64,000 nt of DNA from Druceiella hillmani (GCA_039881145.1 JAYKKI010000066.1:12355501-12419500), one strand, 5' to 3'. Positions 40,134 to 54,299 are shown, counted from the stretch's first letter. A program made the numbers and translations. Notes: generated from the sequence alone by a model not told the origin.

Positions 40134-42959
40134 ATAAAATACGTTATTCCTTTGCAGTGCTCATGCGCACACTACCGTGTCAGTCTGCCACTTCCCGCTT
40201 CACACCCACAGTCCCCCCTCACCCCTCTCTTGCATCTTAAATGCAACGGCTCCTCAAAAAATCTGCCGAAATACTTTATATTTATTTTTCATTATATAAA
40301 GGTACAAAAGCAAACTTTATTTATTATTTATGGAGTTTCATTTAATTTTCGATGTAAACAAAGAGAAAATATTTACTAGATATAAGACACAAAAAAAATT
40401 TTTTTTTTCTTGACTTGTGTATTCAAACTGTAATCTTTTGTTATATTCAAGCCTATTTGAGTTTAATTTTTTTTCTCCTTCTTCGTATCAGAATAGAATA
40501 ACTCGTTTTTTTTGGCGTAAGGTTTACATAACAAGAAAATTCATTCCAATGGAGTTTATTTAACACGTTGAATAATTTAATTGGGCTTATCTTGGATCTT
40601 CCCATATGACAATATAAATAAATGCAATTTTCATACTAAGTAGGCTACTTTGTTGACTTCTTAGCAACCCAAGAATCAATTGGCTATCTCAATGCAAAAG
40701 TAGACTATAAGTTAAAAACTACATGTCTGTTGCGATTCTTTCATCTTTCGTTAAACAGTTCGATTTTAGGCTTCATCGAATGATTTATTATCAATATAAA
40801 TTTGGGTAGTTGAAATAGGATACGGCCTATTAATGCCAAAAAGCTTTCGAACGTTTGAGTCATGATGTTCTTCTAAATGGACTTGTTTAATGTAGGCCTG
40901 TCGCTGATGTCGCTAACTTTTTTCTCTATATGCTTAAATACTTAAGATTTAACAACCACGAATCAAACTCATACTGTACACGACCAGGGAAAGTCAAGTT
41001 TTGAATCTAGGGCTGTTTCTATTTTGCTGCTTTGACAAACGTGCTAAGCCCCGCCGCTGATGAAGGGGCGTACTCTCTTATGTTTGCCGATTACCTTAAG
41101 TTGCATCTCCGGATCGTGTTGCATTACTGACTGTCGAAGTCTACAGCGTAATATATGATGCTATTGGAGTAAAACTAGCGGATTGAATCTTAACAGTAAT
41201 GACAGCAAGATTTTGAATGAATATTTTATTTTGGTACATGTCTACAGAAACAAATAAGTTTAGTTAAAGAATAAAACCTTCGAAGAAGTTGAAGTATGAT
41301 TTCGAAACTGGATACTTTATCTTAAACATAATGTTTTAGTCATGAAATTCTACTAAGAATTTAATGATGTTAAATAAAAGGAGCGAATTTAGATTATACG
41401 CTGATGAGAAGTATCATTGTACAATATGAACTCTTATTTTTTATTAAATTTCCGAACATATATTCACTAAGATTTGTATGGCTTTATGCGAAGTACATTA
41501 GTACCTCACATAAAGCCATTTTCTTTTTAGTTTGATATATAATATATTATTCACCTCATATCCACAATTATGTCGTAATAATGTGCGAACTTATGTAGTT
41601 AATTATGTGTTTTGAAAGAAATCCGAGAGCATATTTTCTTGAAATAGTCGCACATCGTAATATCAAATTTAATATGAAGCGGTAAAAAGTACGAGACATA
41701 TGAATTCCCACCAGGCTGACGCCACCCACAGTCCTTCGCTATTGACATTTCGTTCGAAACAAAATTAGACTCTTGCTCGCACTGTAGTTTACCAATACAA
41801 ACTTTTAGGTAAAATATATCACCATTGGGATAAGATGAGCTTGATTGTCACTGGCATGACATAATTCCAGGCAAACAAATAGAAGTTGTCAAAAAATAGA
41901 AACAGTAGGTGCAAAATATGTTAAAAGAACTCGAGAGCAGAACTGGAAGATATTGGGTATTTATTTTTAAATAAATTGACTAAAAGATAAATAAATATAC
42001 TGCTACAAATTTAATTAACAAAGCAGAATATTTACGAACATGAACAAAATCGAAAGCAAGTTTGAAAATTTCCTAATATAAAAATAACTTATATTAAGGA
42101 AGATCTCCTCATGATGTTTCACTTTAGATTTACTATTTATAAAAATAAATGACATAATAATTTACGAGGGGAATGAAATATTTCTTCGAAAGGCGTGTCA
42201 ATAAACTTTTTTGAAGGCAGGTAATGCTTTCAAAGAAATCCATATTTCTTCGTTCGATGATAAAATATTAAACCCACCTGTCGTACTCATTTACAAAATG
42301 ACGACAAATTATACCCGAAATATTTAAAAAGTCCATTTTGAAATTTCTAAAGAAAAGTTTAAATATTCGCTGAATCTATTTTGTAAATGCTTTTTCAAAC
42401 CCAATATGTATGTTGAAATTACTCAAATACAGGCAAATAGAATTCCAAATTTCTCTGTTAAATATTGTAAACTGATTATCCTGCCTTCTAAAACCAATTT
42501 GCCTACATTTTTATGTGTTCATCAGTGACTGAATTGGAAGGCCGATCATAACGAGGACATGTTTACAGTTCGATCTGTCCCTCTGATCAGGTCTTCTCAA
42601 TTTATCAATCCCGTAAACAACCATGGAATTAAACAACCATGGCTTAAAATATCAATTCCTACAGTTTACCGAATATCCAAAAAATTCCTTTGGTGAGCAG
42701 AAAAAGGTGTTCAACTACCGCAAATAATTCCTTTTTTTCACAAACTAATTACTAAATAGTGGTACTACAATCAAATAATATTTTGCGTTACCAGTACGCA
42801 ATAGTGACACTTCAAAATAGAGTCCCTCGTGTACCTTCATAAAAGTTCTATTAAAAAACGTTACAAAGAACTATTTAATTGTAATATCTCTTTTTTTTAG
42901 AGAGTAAACATGAACTGAAATGTTATAAATATCATTCTTTATGCCCTATGATTATGAAG
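40134..42959. other. AT-rich stretch with a moderately GC-rich island
   Basis: No gene recognised. The region 40150-40250 has C-rich sequence just upstream of the broken unknown-family gene. A less AT-rich island lies at about 41030-41160 (CCCCGCCGCTGATGAAGGGG). It also contains the inverted repeat at 41478-41519 and a direct repeat TAAACAACCATGG at 42615-42643. Confidence 0.45.
41478..41519. repeat. 11-bp inverted repeat
   Basis: ATGGCTTTATG and its exact complement CATAAAGCCAT are separated by 20 bases. Confidence 0.7.
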
Positions 42960-43115
42960 CTATTATTTTTAATGACTAAAGGAAAATGACAAGTGCCTAT
43001 TATGTAGATTTGATCCCGAAACTGGGTGAAGCAATTAAAGAAAAACACGTTGAAAAATCGTCGGTAAGCGTATTGTATCACCCCGACAACACTTCGCGTT
43101 CAAATATACGGCAAT
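42960..43115 (+). pseudogene. Mariner transposase scrap
   Basis: The frame gives KMTSAYYVDLIPKLGEAIKE, then KHVEKSSVSVLYHPDNTSRS. This follows the mariner (irritans-type) order ITGxYYxxLLDxLxxEIKEKRPxLxxxxVLFHHDNAPAHTS. The second catalytic Asp (PDN) is retained. No other part of the transposase is visible and no terminal repeats were found, so it is an old scrap. Confidence 0.65.
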
Positions 43116-45548
43116 CACCTACCACACTGTCCGAACTAAGTCCCTAGTAATTTTTGTTTAGGTTTTATTTACAAATTGGATTTGATTTTTTTTTGTGACT
43201 CAATAAAATTAGTTTTTTTTTCTCTGAGCGAATAAGAAATTTAGATAAACGTTATATAAATATATCGCGTTATATGCAAACTTAGGAGAAAAATAAAATA
43301 TTTTATTTTAATTTTTTTGTTTTATTCCTTTAAACCGTTCTTATGATGTGAAATATTCATTAAAATGTTTATAATAACTTTTAAATTGTCAATTTTAACG
43401 TAACTTAACTTTGGGAGGTAAAAGTATGACTATGTCAATTTTTCTACTAATATCATATAAATTATCTCCACCGTTGTTTATTTGTTGTTTTATGTAACCT
43501 CAGAAAAGAAAGATTTTATTAAAATTATTACCCAAAATGATATTACAAGTGCCTATTATTTTGTCTGGCATTAGATATTTAACATTATGCGAATGAAATT
43601 TCAATGTATTTATATTGTGAAATTCAATATTATCAAAAATTAATAATGCTCTTTATTTAATCAGACAAGTGATTTCTATTGAAACTACAAGAGTTATGTA
43701 AAATAGCGCCCATTTCATGCAATAAAATAAAAATCTTATATGCAAAATAAAGTTGGAAAGTAGAGATATGTGCGTCTTTGTATTATTAATGCCTTCTTGG
43801 TTTTACGAGACATCAATCAGTTAGTTTGTAATTCTAACAATCCCTTCTAAACAAATTGAAGCATGGGTGTAGTACGTCATTATGTACCTAACACTGTTTT
43901 CTAAATTATTAAATTTTACAGAATGCTATTCCATATACTACAAAATCTCCAATATTCAATAACTGCGCATTTATACATGTTGATACGTGAATATATATGA
44001 ACGCAATTTCCATGCTCTTATTTCAATAAACAACATACAGCGCCGTTTGCATATGCTTGGTCTCGTTAATGTAAAAATCGCCTAATCGCATGATTTTAAA
44101 AGTTTTATTTCATAAAAATTACGTCGAAAACAATTACTTTTATACACAAAAATGAAAGAAAAACAAAGAAACGAAATCTGGGATTTCTGTATTGAAGAGA
44201 CATTCATACAAAGAAAAAATACAGAAAGAAAAAAGAGCTCCTTACGAATCATCTCACACATCAGCTCACAGGAAAACATACATAAAAATATTTCAAAGAT
44301 TATCTTGCAATCAGTGGAGTTTAGATTTCCACAAGCTAGAAATTATTTTTGTTGATAAAAAATATTATCAAATGTTATATAGTAATCTTAAAATATAATT
44401 TAATGGCATGTTTCTACCTTCACTTAACAGTTATCCAATTAGGTATTAAAGATCAAAGAAATATTAATATAAGATATTCATGAATGAAAACATCAGCTAT
44501 GCATAACTGTTCCATTGGCAGAAGAGGTGATGCGATATGTATGTAGAGATATTTCAAATAAAATGGATGTAAAATCAGTAAATTTCATTATGAAATCTGT
44601 TTAGCCATGAAATATCACCGCAATGAATATCCGTATAACAGAGCCCATGGATGATAATGATTGTGATCTTTGCGTGAATGGTAAAGACGAGAGGGGTTTT
44701 TTATCCATATTGAAATGAATAGTAAATTTATACAGTTCTTCTGTGTATTTGTTTGTATGCACATATAATTTTTCAACGACGCAAATATGCCTGCGAATCC
44801 TTCACTTATTTAGAAATTAATATTACACAAAAAAGTCAATGTATTACGAACTCACAATTAATTGTTTTTTTGTTGACGCTCGTCAATAAAAACTGAAAGA
44901 AAAGTTTTCGTATAAAACTTTTACACTTTTACGTACATCTGCCATAAATTAAATTTATTACTTAGACTACCACTTCAATACAACATACTTATAAGGAGAA
45001 TTATTTAAATCAAATAAACCAATACATGAGATAAACTATTAATGAGAATTACTAAACAACAATAAATATGGTATATGTAATATGGTTTGTTTAATTACAG
45101 GTTCAGCGAATACAATATAATCCACACTCACAAGTATTAGGACAGAAGTAGAGCAACAATTCGTAGTTTTTTTATACCTTCATTAGGCGGACAAATTACA
45201 TTTGCTAGGGAGGTGGAGAAAATTCTCATTGATTTTCCTAATGAAATTCTCTTGTGGCGATTTTATGTCTGCTTTTACTCTTGAATAAATACACGAATGT
45301 TTGTAGTATAACATCTAATTATATCTAACAATCATTTATGAACAGGTTAGATAATATTATTGCTATGAAATGGCTTTCCATATATAAAAAAAAATTAATT
45401 ATTTTATTTTCACCGACAACATTAATACCCGCGTTTCTCCGAAATTGTTTATTTCAATACTAGTTATTAATGACGGTTATAATAATATGTAATATATTTT
45501 ATAATATTGTGATGGTTATGTATTACAATATAATACTGGTTATTATAT
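43116..45548. other. AT-rich non-coding stretch
   Basis: No gene recognised. Open frames near 44082-44398 overlap on both strands and have chance-like composition. Confidence 0.5.
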
Positions 45549-46571
45549 ACTTTGACTGCTTTTCATGTAATTTAATTTTTCCTGCAAATATTTATTTCGT
45601 TTCTAGCATCGACATGAATATTGTTTTTAAGTTATCAATATTATAAATTTTTTAATAATTTTTATTCTAACAGGACTATCACTTTTTAAAATGAATATTA
45701 TCTTTAAATCGAAATCCTTACTACGTATTGAGTTTCTGAATGAATAATTTCGTGATGAAAATATATGAATTTACTGAAGGTTAAAAATAATATCATTATC
45801 GCTGTGAAAGAAGAGTTGGTCTCTTTATTTGTCCAGAATAATCTACATCTATACAATAATCCAAAATAAGTACTTCAGTTCAAATAAAATGTTCACGGAT
45901 GTACAAACTTTCCCAAGTAATAGGGATGAAATATTATATCGTCCTGTTAAAAAGGTCGAGAGACAGCGACGGAAAGCTATTCAGATACTTATTTTGTGGT
46001 CGCTAAATCATCAAAATATATTAAAATGACGTAAGAGAATATTGAAAGCTTGCAGTAGTCGATTTACATGTTTACAATAAACGAACGATTTTTTACTTTA
46101 CTATATTATTATCTAAAACATTAAGAATACGTACACATATAGATAATTAATTTCTTTACAATGTAGTAATTAGATGCAGCCAAAGTAATATCATAAAAAC
46201 TGATTTGTAACCAATTTTAGATCCAACGATGTGTTTTAAAAATTCTATATAAATTTGATATAATGATATAAATGAATCCAATCGAACAATGAATCTCTTC
46301 GTCTTGAATTTTTTTAAGATAGCTCAATACTTCTTGCCATTGAAAGAAGATTCCATTTGTTATCATGAAAATGTTGCAGTATAAAGAAATTACTTGCATC
46401 ATCATATATCAAATAAAGAGATTTCTCTGTGAATGACCCTGTGAATGGCTATTTTGACTTTCTTACATTTAATTTTTTGGTAATCATAATGTTCCCTAAC
46501 TTTTTTTTCATTTTCGAAATCCTTTTTTATTTTCCTGATAAGAAGAGGTGAAAAAGAAAAAAATATATTTG

Positions 46572-46634
<63 letters not shown>

Positions 46635-46917
46635 TGAGAAATAAAGAAACAAACTTTTCTTTCACAGCGATAGTGACATTATTTTCACCCTTCAATCAAT
46701 TCATATATTTTCGTCATGAAATTATTCATATAGAAACTCAATACGTATTAAGGATTTCCGATTAAAGATAATATTCATTTTAAAAAGTATAGTCCTGCTA
46801 GAGTAAAAATTATTTAAAAGTTTAAAATATTGTCAACTTAAAAAAAATTCATACCGATGCTAGAAACGAAAAAAATATTTACAGGAAAAAAGAAAATACG
46901 TGAAAAACGGTCAAAGT
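45549..46917. mobile_element. Large inverted-repeat structure (about 285-bp arms)
   Basis: The left arm (45549-45836) and the right arm (46633-46917) are inverted copies, about 80-85 percent alike by eye. Shared landmarks include TTTCGTTTCTAGCATCG, CTTTTTAAAATGAATATTAT, CGTATTGAGTTTCT, AAAATATATGAATT and ATCGCTGTGAAAGAA. The roughly 800-bp spacer holds no recognisable gene and ends in a TA array touching the right arm. It could be a DNA element with long terminal inverted repeats, or two opposed copies of one repeat. The right outer edge is followed directly by a Penelope-like tail fragment. Confidence 0.7.
46577..46632. repeat. (TA)n microsatellite
   Basis: 56 bases of uninterrupted TA between the spacer and the right arm of the large inverted repeat. 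Confidence 0.97.
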
Positions 46918-46968
46918 AATTGTGAATAATGAATTTCTACAAAACTAACGCCAAATATATTCAATAAA
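46918..46968 (-). mobile_element. Penelope-like element tail fragment
   Basis: AATTGTGAATAATGAATTTC, then TACAAAACTAACGCCAAATA and TATTCAATA, is the same roughly 45-bp tail seen at 16232-16274, 20658-20700 and 57384-57430, here without the rest of the element. Confidence 0.8.
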
Positions 46969-49729
46969 TGTATTTTTAATGAAAATGTATTACAATCGTC
47001 ATATAATCAAAGAATTATGTATATAAGTTGCCCTATTTCATGAGGAGAATATCATTACTTGACGCTATTAATACCATAATTTACATCTTTATTAGTAGCG
47101 CCGTTTCCAGCCAATATGCGATTTACGGCCATTAACTTCGTAACACCGGATATATTCTCTACGGTAATTTCATATTCGTTAATAATTAGGCCGTGTGCGT
47201 ATAAAACCTGTTGTGATGATGTGATATTTTCATAAGTGCTATTTTCGCACTAACGCAATATTATTAGGCACTAAATTTATTAAGTTTACTGACTAACACT
47301 ATTGATTATTAGGTTTAGACTATCTATTGTCATAATTCCGATGAGAAATATAATGTAAAACGTGGTACATCAATGTATTTTTAATACAATCTCGAACGCT
47401 GCAATTCAAATAAACCAGAAACTGCCAAAATATGAACGATTCTCGAATAAAGGTTACAAATAGGAAAATCACTTTGAAGTAGTAAAAATAGAAAACACGT
47501 ACCTCCTCTCAGTAATACATCACAGATTTTGGAATGGAATATTTTCTCTTCATCGAAATAGTTTTTATAAGTAAATACACAAGTATTCGACTTTTGTCTT
47601 CTTTCCTTATAAAGATGATCTTTAATTTCACTTTAATGGAAAGGAGATGTATAAATTGGATAATCGGATTACACTCATTTTGCTCCGTCCGTACTTAATT
47701 TGTGTTAATAAGACACTTCACGGATTTGGAGACAACACAAATTAGAGAAAACAAAAGCAATGTAATCAGAGCTTACATCCTTTTCCACAAATGCGAGAAA
47801 TATCTAACGATCTTTTTTTTATGAATGCTGATAAAATGGGTTCATCATGCAAATAAAATAGCAACTTAGTCGCTATTTTTAACGTTATACAATTATTGTT
47901 CATATAACGCATTAGTTTTCACAGAATTATAGCTATGTATAAACAGACTTGCTTAATGAAAGCTACACATGAATTTACAACTGAAATGTAACATAGTCGT
48001 AACGTATCAACACTCCATAGAGTGCTGCTCAATATTATCTGGCTATCTGTCACTTTTGGCAGTTTTAGGATATCAGGAACCTCACGTTGTCATTTCCTGT
48101 TATCATAAGAAACATCGTCCTATTTCAGCATGAATGATAAGAAGATAATCATGCTCTCAGTAGCACAATGCTGATTATTGTGAATCAACAATATTAACAC
48201 ATCCGAAACGATATTACAAAAGTCATAATTATGGGACCGCACGTTCTACGTTGTAATTCTTACTTATATATGAATAATTTTTAAGTGTTCCATAGTAATA
48301 CGAAGTTAGCATGAAAAGTTCTTAGAAATTACAATTTGCAATCATTTTATTAATAAGAATTTTATAAATATTAAAATATTTATTATAAAAATCTGCCCTT
48401 ATAATTTTGGAATATTCCAAATTGTTAATAAAGATATTTGATACACTTAAAAAAGGAATTTAAGTGTACTCTCTATATTTGTTAACAAGACAATGTTAAA
48501 CTTTAATACAACACAGATACTGAATTATAAATTTTTTTCCTTAAATAATAATTTAACTTTTCAATTATTATCTCTTGATTTACCGTGAACACATGTGACA
48601 TACAGCCATATACCAGACGTGACCTGACATGTTAAATAAGATGCAGTCAAAGCCGTATTTTACAACCGAAAAATTAACCTCTCAATGTAGTTCAAAGGAT
48701 ATACCGTAGAAAATTATTAAGATCGTCGCATCAATCCTGAGTCGTTAGATTTTTAAATTGTTTTGCTTTTGTTTCCCATTTTATGATCAGACGGACTATT
48801 GTCTCCATTTATATAGTTGTCGTTAAATCTTTCATTAAGACAATTCTTTGCAGACACTTTTTTTTTTAACTATACAAAAGAAATTTTAGAATATTTATTC
48901 CTGCGTTTTATATGTATTAATTGTTTTAATTTTTACCTAAATTTTGTGAAAACTTTTATTTGCGTCATCATTTCGTTACATTCTTTTAATTAAATTAACG
49001 CCGAACTATTTGAACGCAATCCATAAATTGATCTATAATTGACCGCGCCCAGAAATATATGGAAGTTGGCCACTGTCGTTTCGAAAATATCGAAATGAGA
49101 ATAATCTTCCTCGTTGATTACCATTATTTCAAAATAGACTTCTTAATTTCATATTTACAAACCTGCTCGTGAAATTAAATTTGTTGTACCATATGTTTTA
49201 TATCGCATTCTCATGTTATTTCTATAGCTTACATACTTTAATTATGCAATTTAGGGATATATTTTTGTAAATATTTTAGTAAATCTCAGTATGCTTAAGA
49301 ATAAACAAAAAAATTAATTTTACATCATAAATCCAACCTAACATAAACTATTGACGTCGAGTTATAATACCGCGATTCATCGCTGGTTATCCCTGATAGT
49401 GTGATAGGGGTTGTTCATTTCTGCCGACGCGTGTATACCTGTAATTATTTACTCGAAATGAATCGAATATAGCGTCTCGTTCGGCCGAAGATCCGATTTC
49501 AGATGTACCCAACCGAATATTCGGCCAAACTTTACGGTTCTTTTCGACGTGTTTTGCTTAAAGCAACGGGCTAAAATATGTATTTAAGCAAAAAAATGGG
49601 AAAGGTTTCATATATCTCCATACAAGAAATTATTTGTATAGTATTTTGTATGGAGCCTATGCGAAGGAAGTACCAGACGGCGCTCGTAGCGTTATCAGTG
49701 CGTAGGTTGTTTTTAAAATTAATTATAAA

Positions 49730-49732
<3 letters not shown>
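46969..49732. other. AT-rich non-coding stretch
   Basis: No gene recognised. Near the end lie TTCGGCCGAA (49480) and CCGAATATTCGG (49513), and an inverted repeat CTCCATACAA (49616-49625 and 49646-49655). Confidence 0.5.
49480..49524. repeat. Paired CGGCCG / CCGAATATTCGG palindromes
   Basis: TTCGGCCGAA and the 12-bp palindrome CCGAATATTCGG lie 23 bases apart. From memory, similar CCGAATATTCGG phrases occur in insect hAT-type repeats. No terminal repeats are defined here. Confidence 0.5.
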
Positions 49733-49733
<1 letters not shown>

Positions 49734-49775
<42 letters not shown>

Positions 49776-49803
49776 GTGTGTGTGTGTGTATATATATATA
49801 TAC

Positions 49804-49881
<78 letters not shown>

Positions 49882-49892
49882 ATATATATATA
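49734..49892. repeat. Compound (TA)n microsatellite with TG/CA blocks
   Basis: About 159 bases of TA interrupted by GTGTGTGTGTGT and CACACATACA blocks. Confidence 0.97.
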
Positions 49893-52637
49893 ATTTCTTT
49901 TTTATTATAGATCTTGGTTCAAATGATCGGCGGTTTATTGTATTTTTGTGTATTTTTTTATTACTTTGTTATATTTGGAACAATACACACAGATCTTTTC
50001 ACCTCGGTGACAAATTCATGAAATTATCTGCCTAAGACGTAGATTTACGTTCTAAAAACTTAAACAGCTTTTCGTTACAAAATATTATTTATACTTTCAT
50101 GAATATTCCTTTACTGTTTATGCTTCTAAGTTAAGGAAGATCCTAACATCAGAAATTTACCCTATGTAGATGCATTGAAAATTCATCTTAGAAAATTATA
50201 TCTGCTTTAACTTATCCGGTACCATTGTCAATGTATATCTGAACCAAGTATATTAACAATTTAATTACATTCTTCACCGTTGTTAACTAGACGAGATTGC
50301 TCTTGTAGCAATAAGTCCACTCCATCTTAGAATGTTACATCAGAGACTGCATAAATAAATAAATTTGTGTCTGGAAATTAATCAGTGTAGCATATACCCT
50401 CTACTTTATTTCATGGCAAATTTTTATTCATAATAATGCAAAACATAGGTAATTATGAATTCCAATTTGCAATCAAATAAAATAGATAACCACAGCACTA
50501 TATTAAGCAGAATAATCATATTATGACCGAATGCTAAAAATTCTTGCAGGTGATTATTACATTAGGCGATTATCAATCAACGTAACACTGGACTAATTTT
50601 AGTATTAACAATTTGTGACAAAAATTGACAATTTTTTTTAATAGAAAAGAGCAATTAATTCGCAAAAAGCCATAACTGACTTATTTTAAGGGTGCGTGGA
50701 ATTATTTTCAAGTATTTTAAAAATTATTTCGTCTATTTTAGTCGAGATGATGTAATAAATCTTACATCACCATTTAACTCGATGTATATGTCACAACTCT
50801 GACCAGAGATCTTTGCTAAGGAGCTTCTCAAACAATTGAGCGTAGTAACTAAACTAGGACATGAAATTAAACATATTGTAAAGAGAGTGAATCATCTATG
50901 TTAATTATGTCGAAAGTCAATAATCCATGCAGATACAGTAAAATTCTAAAGCGGACACGGTTCCTACTATCACAGGTATTACCTATGATTCTACGACTAG
51001 TTTTGTAATTTGTATTTTTACTATCAAAAACAAGATTCTTAAAGGCAGTTGAAGGTAAGAAGTGACTAAGTTTTTAAATTAAAAGGTAGTCTAAATCACA
51101 AAAACCCTTTCAATCTTTAAATATTATAAACATGTTTTCAATCAAATAAGTTTATCTTATTAAGAAACACAATAAGCTATTTGGTAACAAAAGTACAGAA
51201 ATTATTTAAATTTTACAATATTTCTTTTACTTACAGATTAACTAAAATGCATTCACAATATTTACCTATATTTTTATTTTTTCACATTTTATTTTTAGCT
51301 TCCCCAGAATGAAGTTATTTTAAAGGTAGTACAAGATAGTTGGACTTTGACTACGAGAAAAATGCTGTTGCAAATAATTGTTAATTCTATGTTTTCAATT
51401 TAAGCGCAAAAGCACTTAAAGCTTCTTTCGTACTTTCTCGTAGTCGGGTTTTCATTTTTTTTTTATTTTAATAAATTTAGTACAGTGTAGTGAATAATTT
51501 TAATCAGCTAGGTATGAAGACTTAAAAAAAAAAAGAAAGTGCCATGGTAAGTTGTTTAGATTTATTTAAAATGCATTTAAACCCTGAAATCGGGAGTCCA
51601 GTTACCAATTGCCACATTGATTTTAAATTTGTATTTTATATCCAGTGACGCTCTTGCAAATGGTATCCATAAAGTCCGAAAAAGTTTTCGGGTAGTTTAA
51701 TGTCCATATTCACATACATACATTATGAGAATATGACCGCGCTGTCGTAGTGTCGTATATACAAACGTAGGATCAGTGTAAAATCATAACCCCTGTTTTA
51801 GCTACAACGTAATCATGTAAAAATATAACGACGAGTATGAATGTGTAAAAATATTAACTCGGGAAAAATGCGAGCGAGAAGGCAAATATGAATTGATCGG
51901 GGTCCTAAAAAGTCTAGAAAATAGAAATATTGGAGAGTCATTAAAACAAAGTTCTGACGTGAATTTATGGCCGAAGGTAATTTGTTTCATTACTGTCGTT
52001 ACGTACGGAAAATGAACTAGAACTGTAAACAGATAAATAAAAATAGCAGACTAAAGTATGCCAAAAAAAAGTATCTAACATTTACTTAACCGAACGAGGC
52101 ACCTTTACTTTTATGTACGTGTTACGAGCCAAGTCATGAAAGAGTATTTGATCTGCCCTAGAGGCTCGTTTGCGCACGGTCATTTCAGTTTCGTCCAATT
52201 ATGATTTACGAACTGCTGGCTGTCAAAAAGAAAATCTGTCATGTATTATTTACTACTAAATATATAATGATCAATCTGCACGTCATATAAAGTATTACTA
52301 TTATTACTTACGTTATTAAAGGTTACCCTTAAAATCAAAAAGTAATTCATATTTGCTGCTAAATGTAGACGTCGATAGTTACAAGAAAACTTAACTTTAC
52401 CAGAAACGATAAAATGTTTCTTTCAATTTTCTTCGAAATTTTCTTGATGATTTAAGGTTTTTTAAGCACTGCAACTAAGTAGTATATAAAATACTATTAA
52501 TGTTATGAAAATGAAATAACTTTAGATCACTAGTAACGTTTTAGGTCCAAAATGAAGGGAAATGTTATTTAACTTGTGAATTTCTGCCGAATTACGCGTA
52601 GTTATGAATAATAAGAACCATTTCATATTCTTTTAAC
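49893..52637. other. AT-rich non-coding stretch
   Basis: No gene recognised. An inverted repeat GACTACGAGAAA (51349-51360) and TTTCTCGTAGTC (51434-51445) encloses 73 bases. Confidence 0.5.
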
Positions 52638-52990
52638 TAGTTATGCCCGTGGCTTCGAATACGCACACCACTGAAAAACGTACCGGTGCCTTTTTTTACA
52701 TGTATGTTTCCACATTTGACTTTGGTTACGCCTGAATGTCTGATTCTGGCTGCGCCGGAATGTACGTATATCCGAGTGTAAAATTTCATTGATTGATTTG
52801 AAATACACATAGGGCTGTATATTGACGTACATAGGTACTATGTACATTAGCGTAATTACTACGTATCGAGTAGCTAGACACTTATTTTTTCTTCGTTATA
52901 CTAATGAAATATAAATGAATTCTTAAAACTATTATTATAATTAATTAATTAATTTATATATCTTGTGATTGAGTATACTTAGTGCTGTAC
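52638..52990 (+). repeat. Dispersed repeat A, copy 2 (with head)
   Basis: It begins AACTAGTTATGCCCGTGGCT followed by TCGAATACGC, the common arthropod repeat head also glimpsed at 1836. From 52764 (TCCGAGTGTAAAATTTCATT) it aligns with 22677-22860. It ends in a TTAATTAATTAATTAATT run. An open frame on the minus strand across it is not a gene. Confidence 0.65.
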
Positions 52991-54299
52991 AATAAAAACT
53001 TAAAGCTGCTTCAAGTTAACTATATTTTTACAAAAACATCCAAATTGACTTACTAGTTTTTATGTGATATGTATACGAATAGTTATACAAACAGACAAGC
53101 AGACACAATCCCAGAAAAGATCTTAATGCATCTAACGGAATGCCTTAAGATTGTTTCTGGTCCTTCATCTCTAAAATATTTTTTTGTAAATATTGTCAAT
53201 TTTCAGACACAAAAAGTGTATAGTTTTATTGTCTTGAGCGTCCGTAACTTTTTAATATATTTATTTTAGCCGCACTTTCAATTATGTGTTGGATAATACC
53301 AAAATTATGGGAAAAGATGTAGATGGTAAGATCCGTTTACAATTTCCACATCGTTATCAATTATGCTTAGTACCAAGTTGAAATTAAACTGTAAGTTGGC
53401 GTTGCGTTTTGCGCTTATCGAAAAGTTTTCCATAAGAAAATTACCAAAATTCCAAATAAGATAACTTTGTGCCATTTTCTCTTTGACTTCTAAGTTTTCT
53501 TCATATCTTGCATACACGAATTTATTAAATTAGAGAAAATATTTTTTCTTCATTTTCCACAACATTTTAAACAATGAAAAAAATATTTGAAAGTAAATTC
53601 AATACACTTACAGTGAGACACGTTGAAAATATTAGAAAAAAATATGAAATTTTCTTAAAACATAGGGTGACAAGAGCGAATGAAATGCTACGAATAATAA
53701 AGGGCCTGTGCGTATTACGCCCATGTAAGAACAAAAACCGAAACTGAAATCGTAAAAAATTCTACTCTATAATTCCGATACTTTTTATTGATACGAATTT
53801 GTTCTCATAATAGAGTAAGTTTTTAAAAAAATTAATAAATGGTTTAAATACTCGGTTTCCTTTCTGGAAAACGTTTTATTACAAAATGAACATTTCTTTT
53901 CTTGAGACGGAAACTTAATTTAATTTATTTTTCAAATACAGATGAATAAGTTAATTATTAAAAAATAGTTTCACATAGTACAATTATTTCGATATTCAAA
54001 GGTGATATAAACGGTAAGGAATCGTTGAAAAATTCGTATCTATGTAACATAGGCGATGAAAAGGCATTTTCCAACTGATCTAATTTTATTAACACAATAT
54101 ACAATTGTTTGGAAATTACAGGTTTTTCACAATTTCATAAATACATAATTTAAGGCAAGCACTATTAATTGATAATATTTCTCGAAAACAATATTTATGA
54201 AGCACAGTTTCCTATTTTATGTGGTTAATTTTAACGATTGTGTTCATAATTTTCTTAACTAGATACTGGATTTTATCAATAGAAGTAAAACACTTTGAA
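52991..54299. other. AT-rich non-coding stretch
   Basis: Nothing recognised. Confidence 0.5.

Noticed and set aside
41049..41075. CTGATGA flanked by GCCCC and GGGGC, which looked like a second hammerhead
   Set aside because: No GAAA element and no cleavage triplet follow within a plausible distance, and the CTGATGA itself would lie in the hairpin loop.
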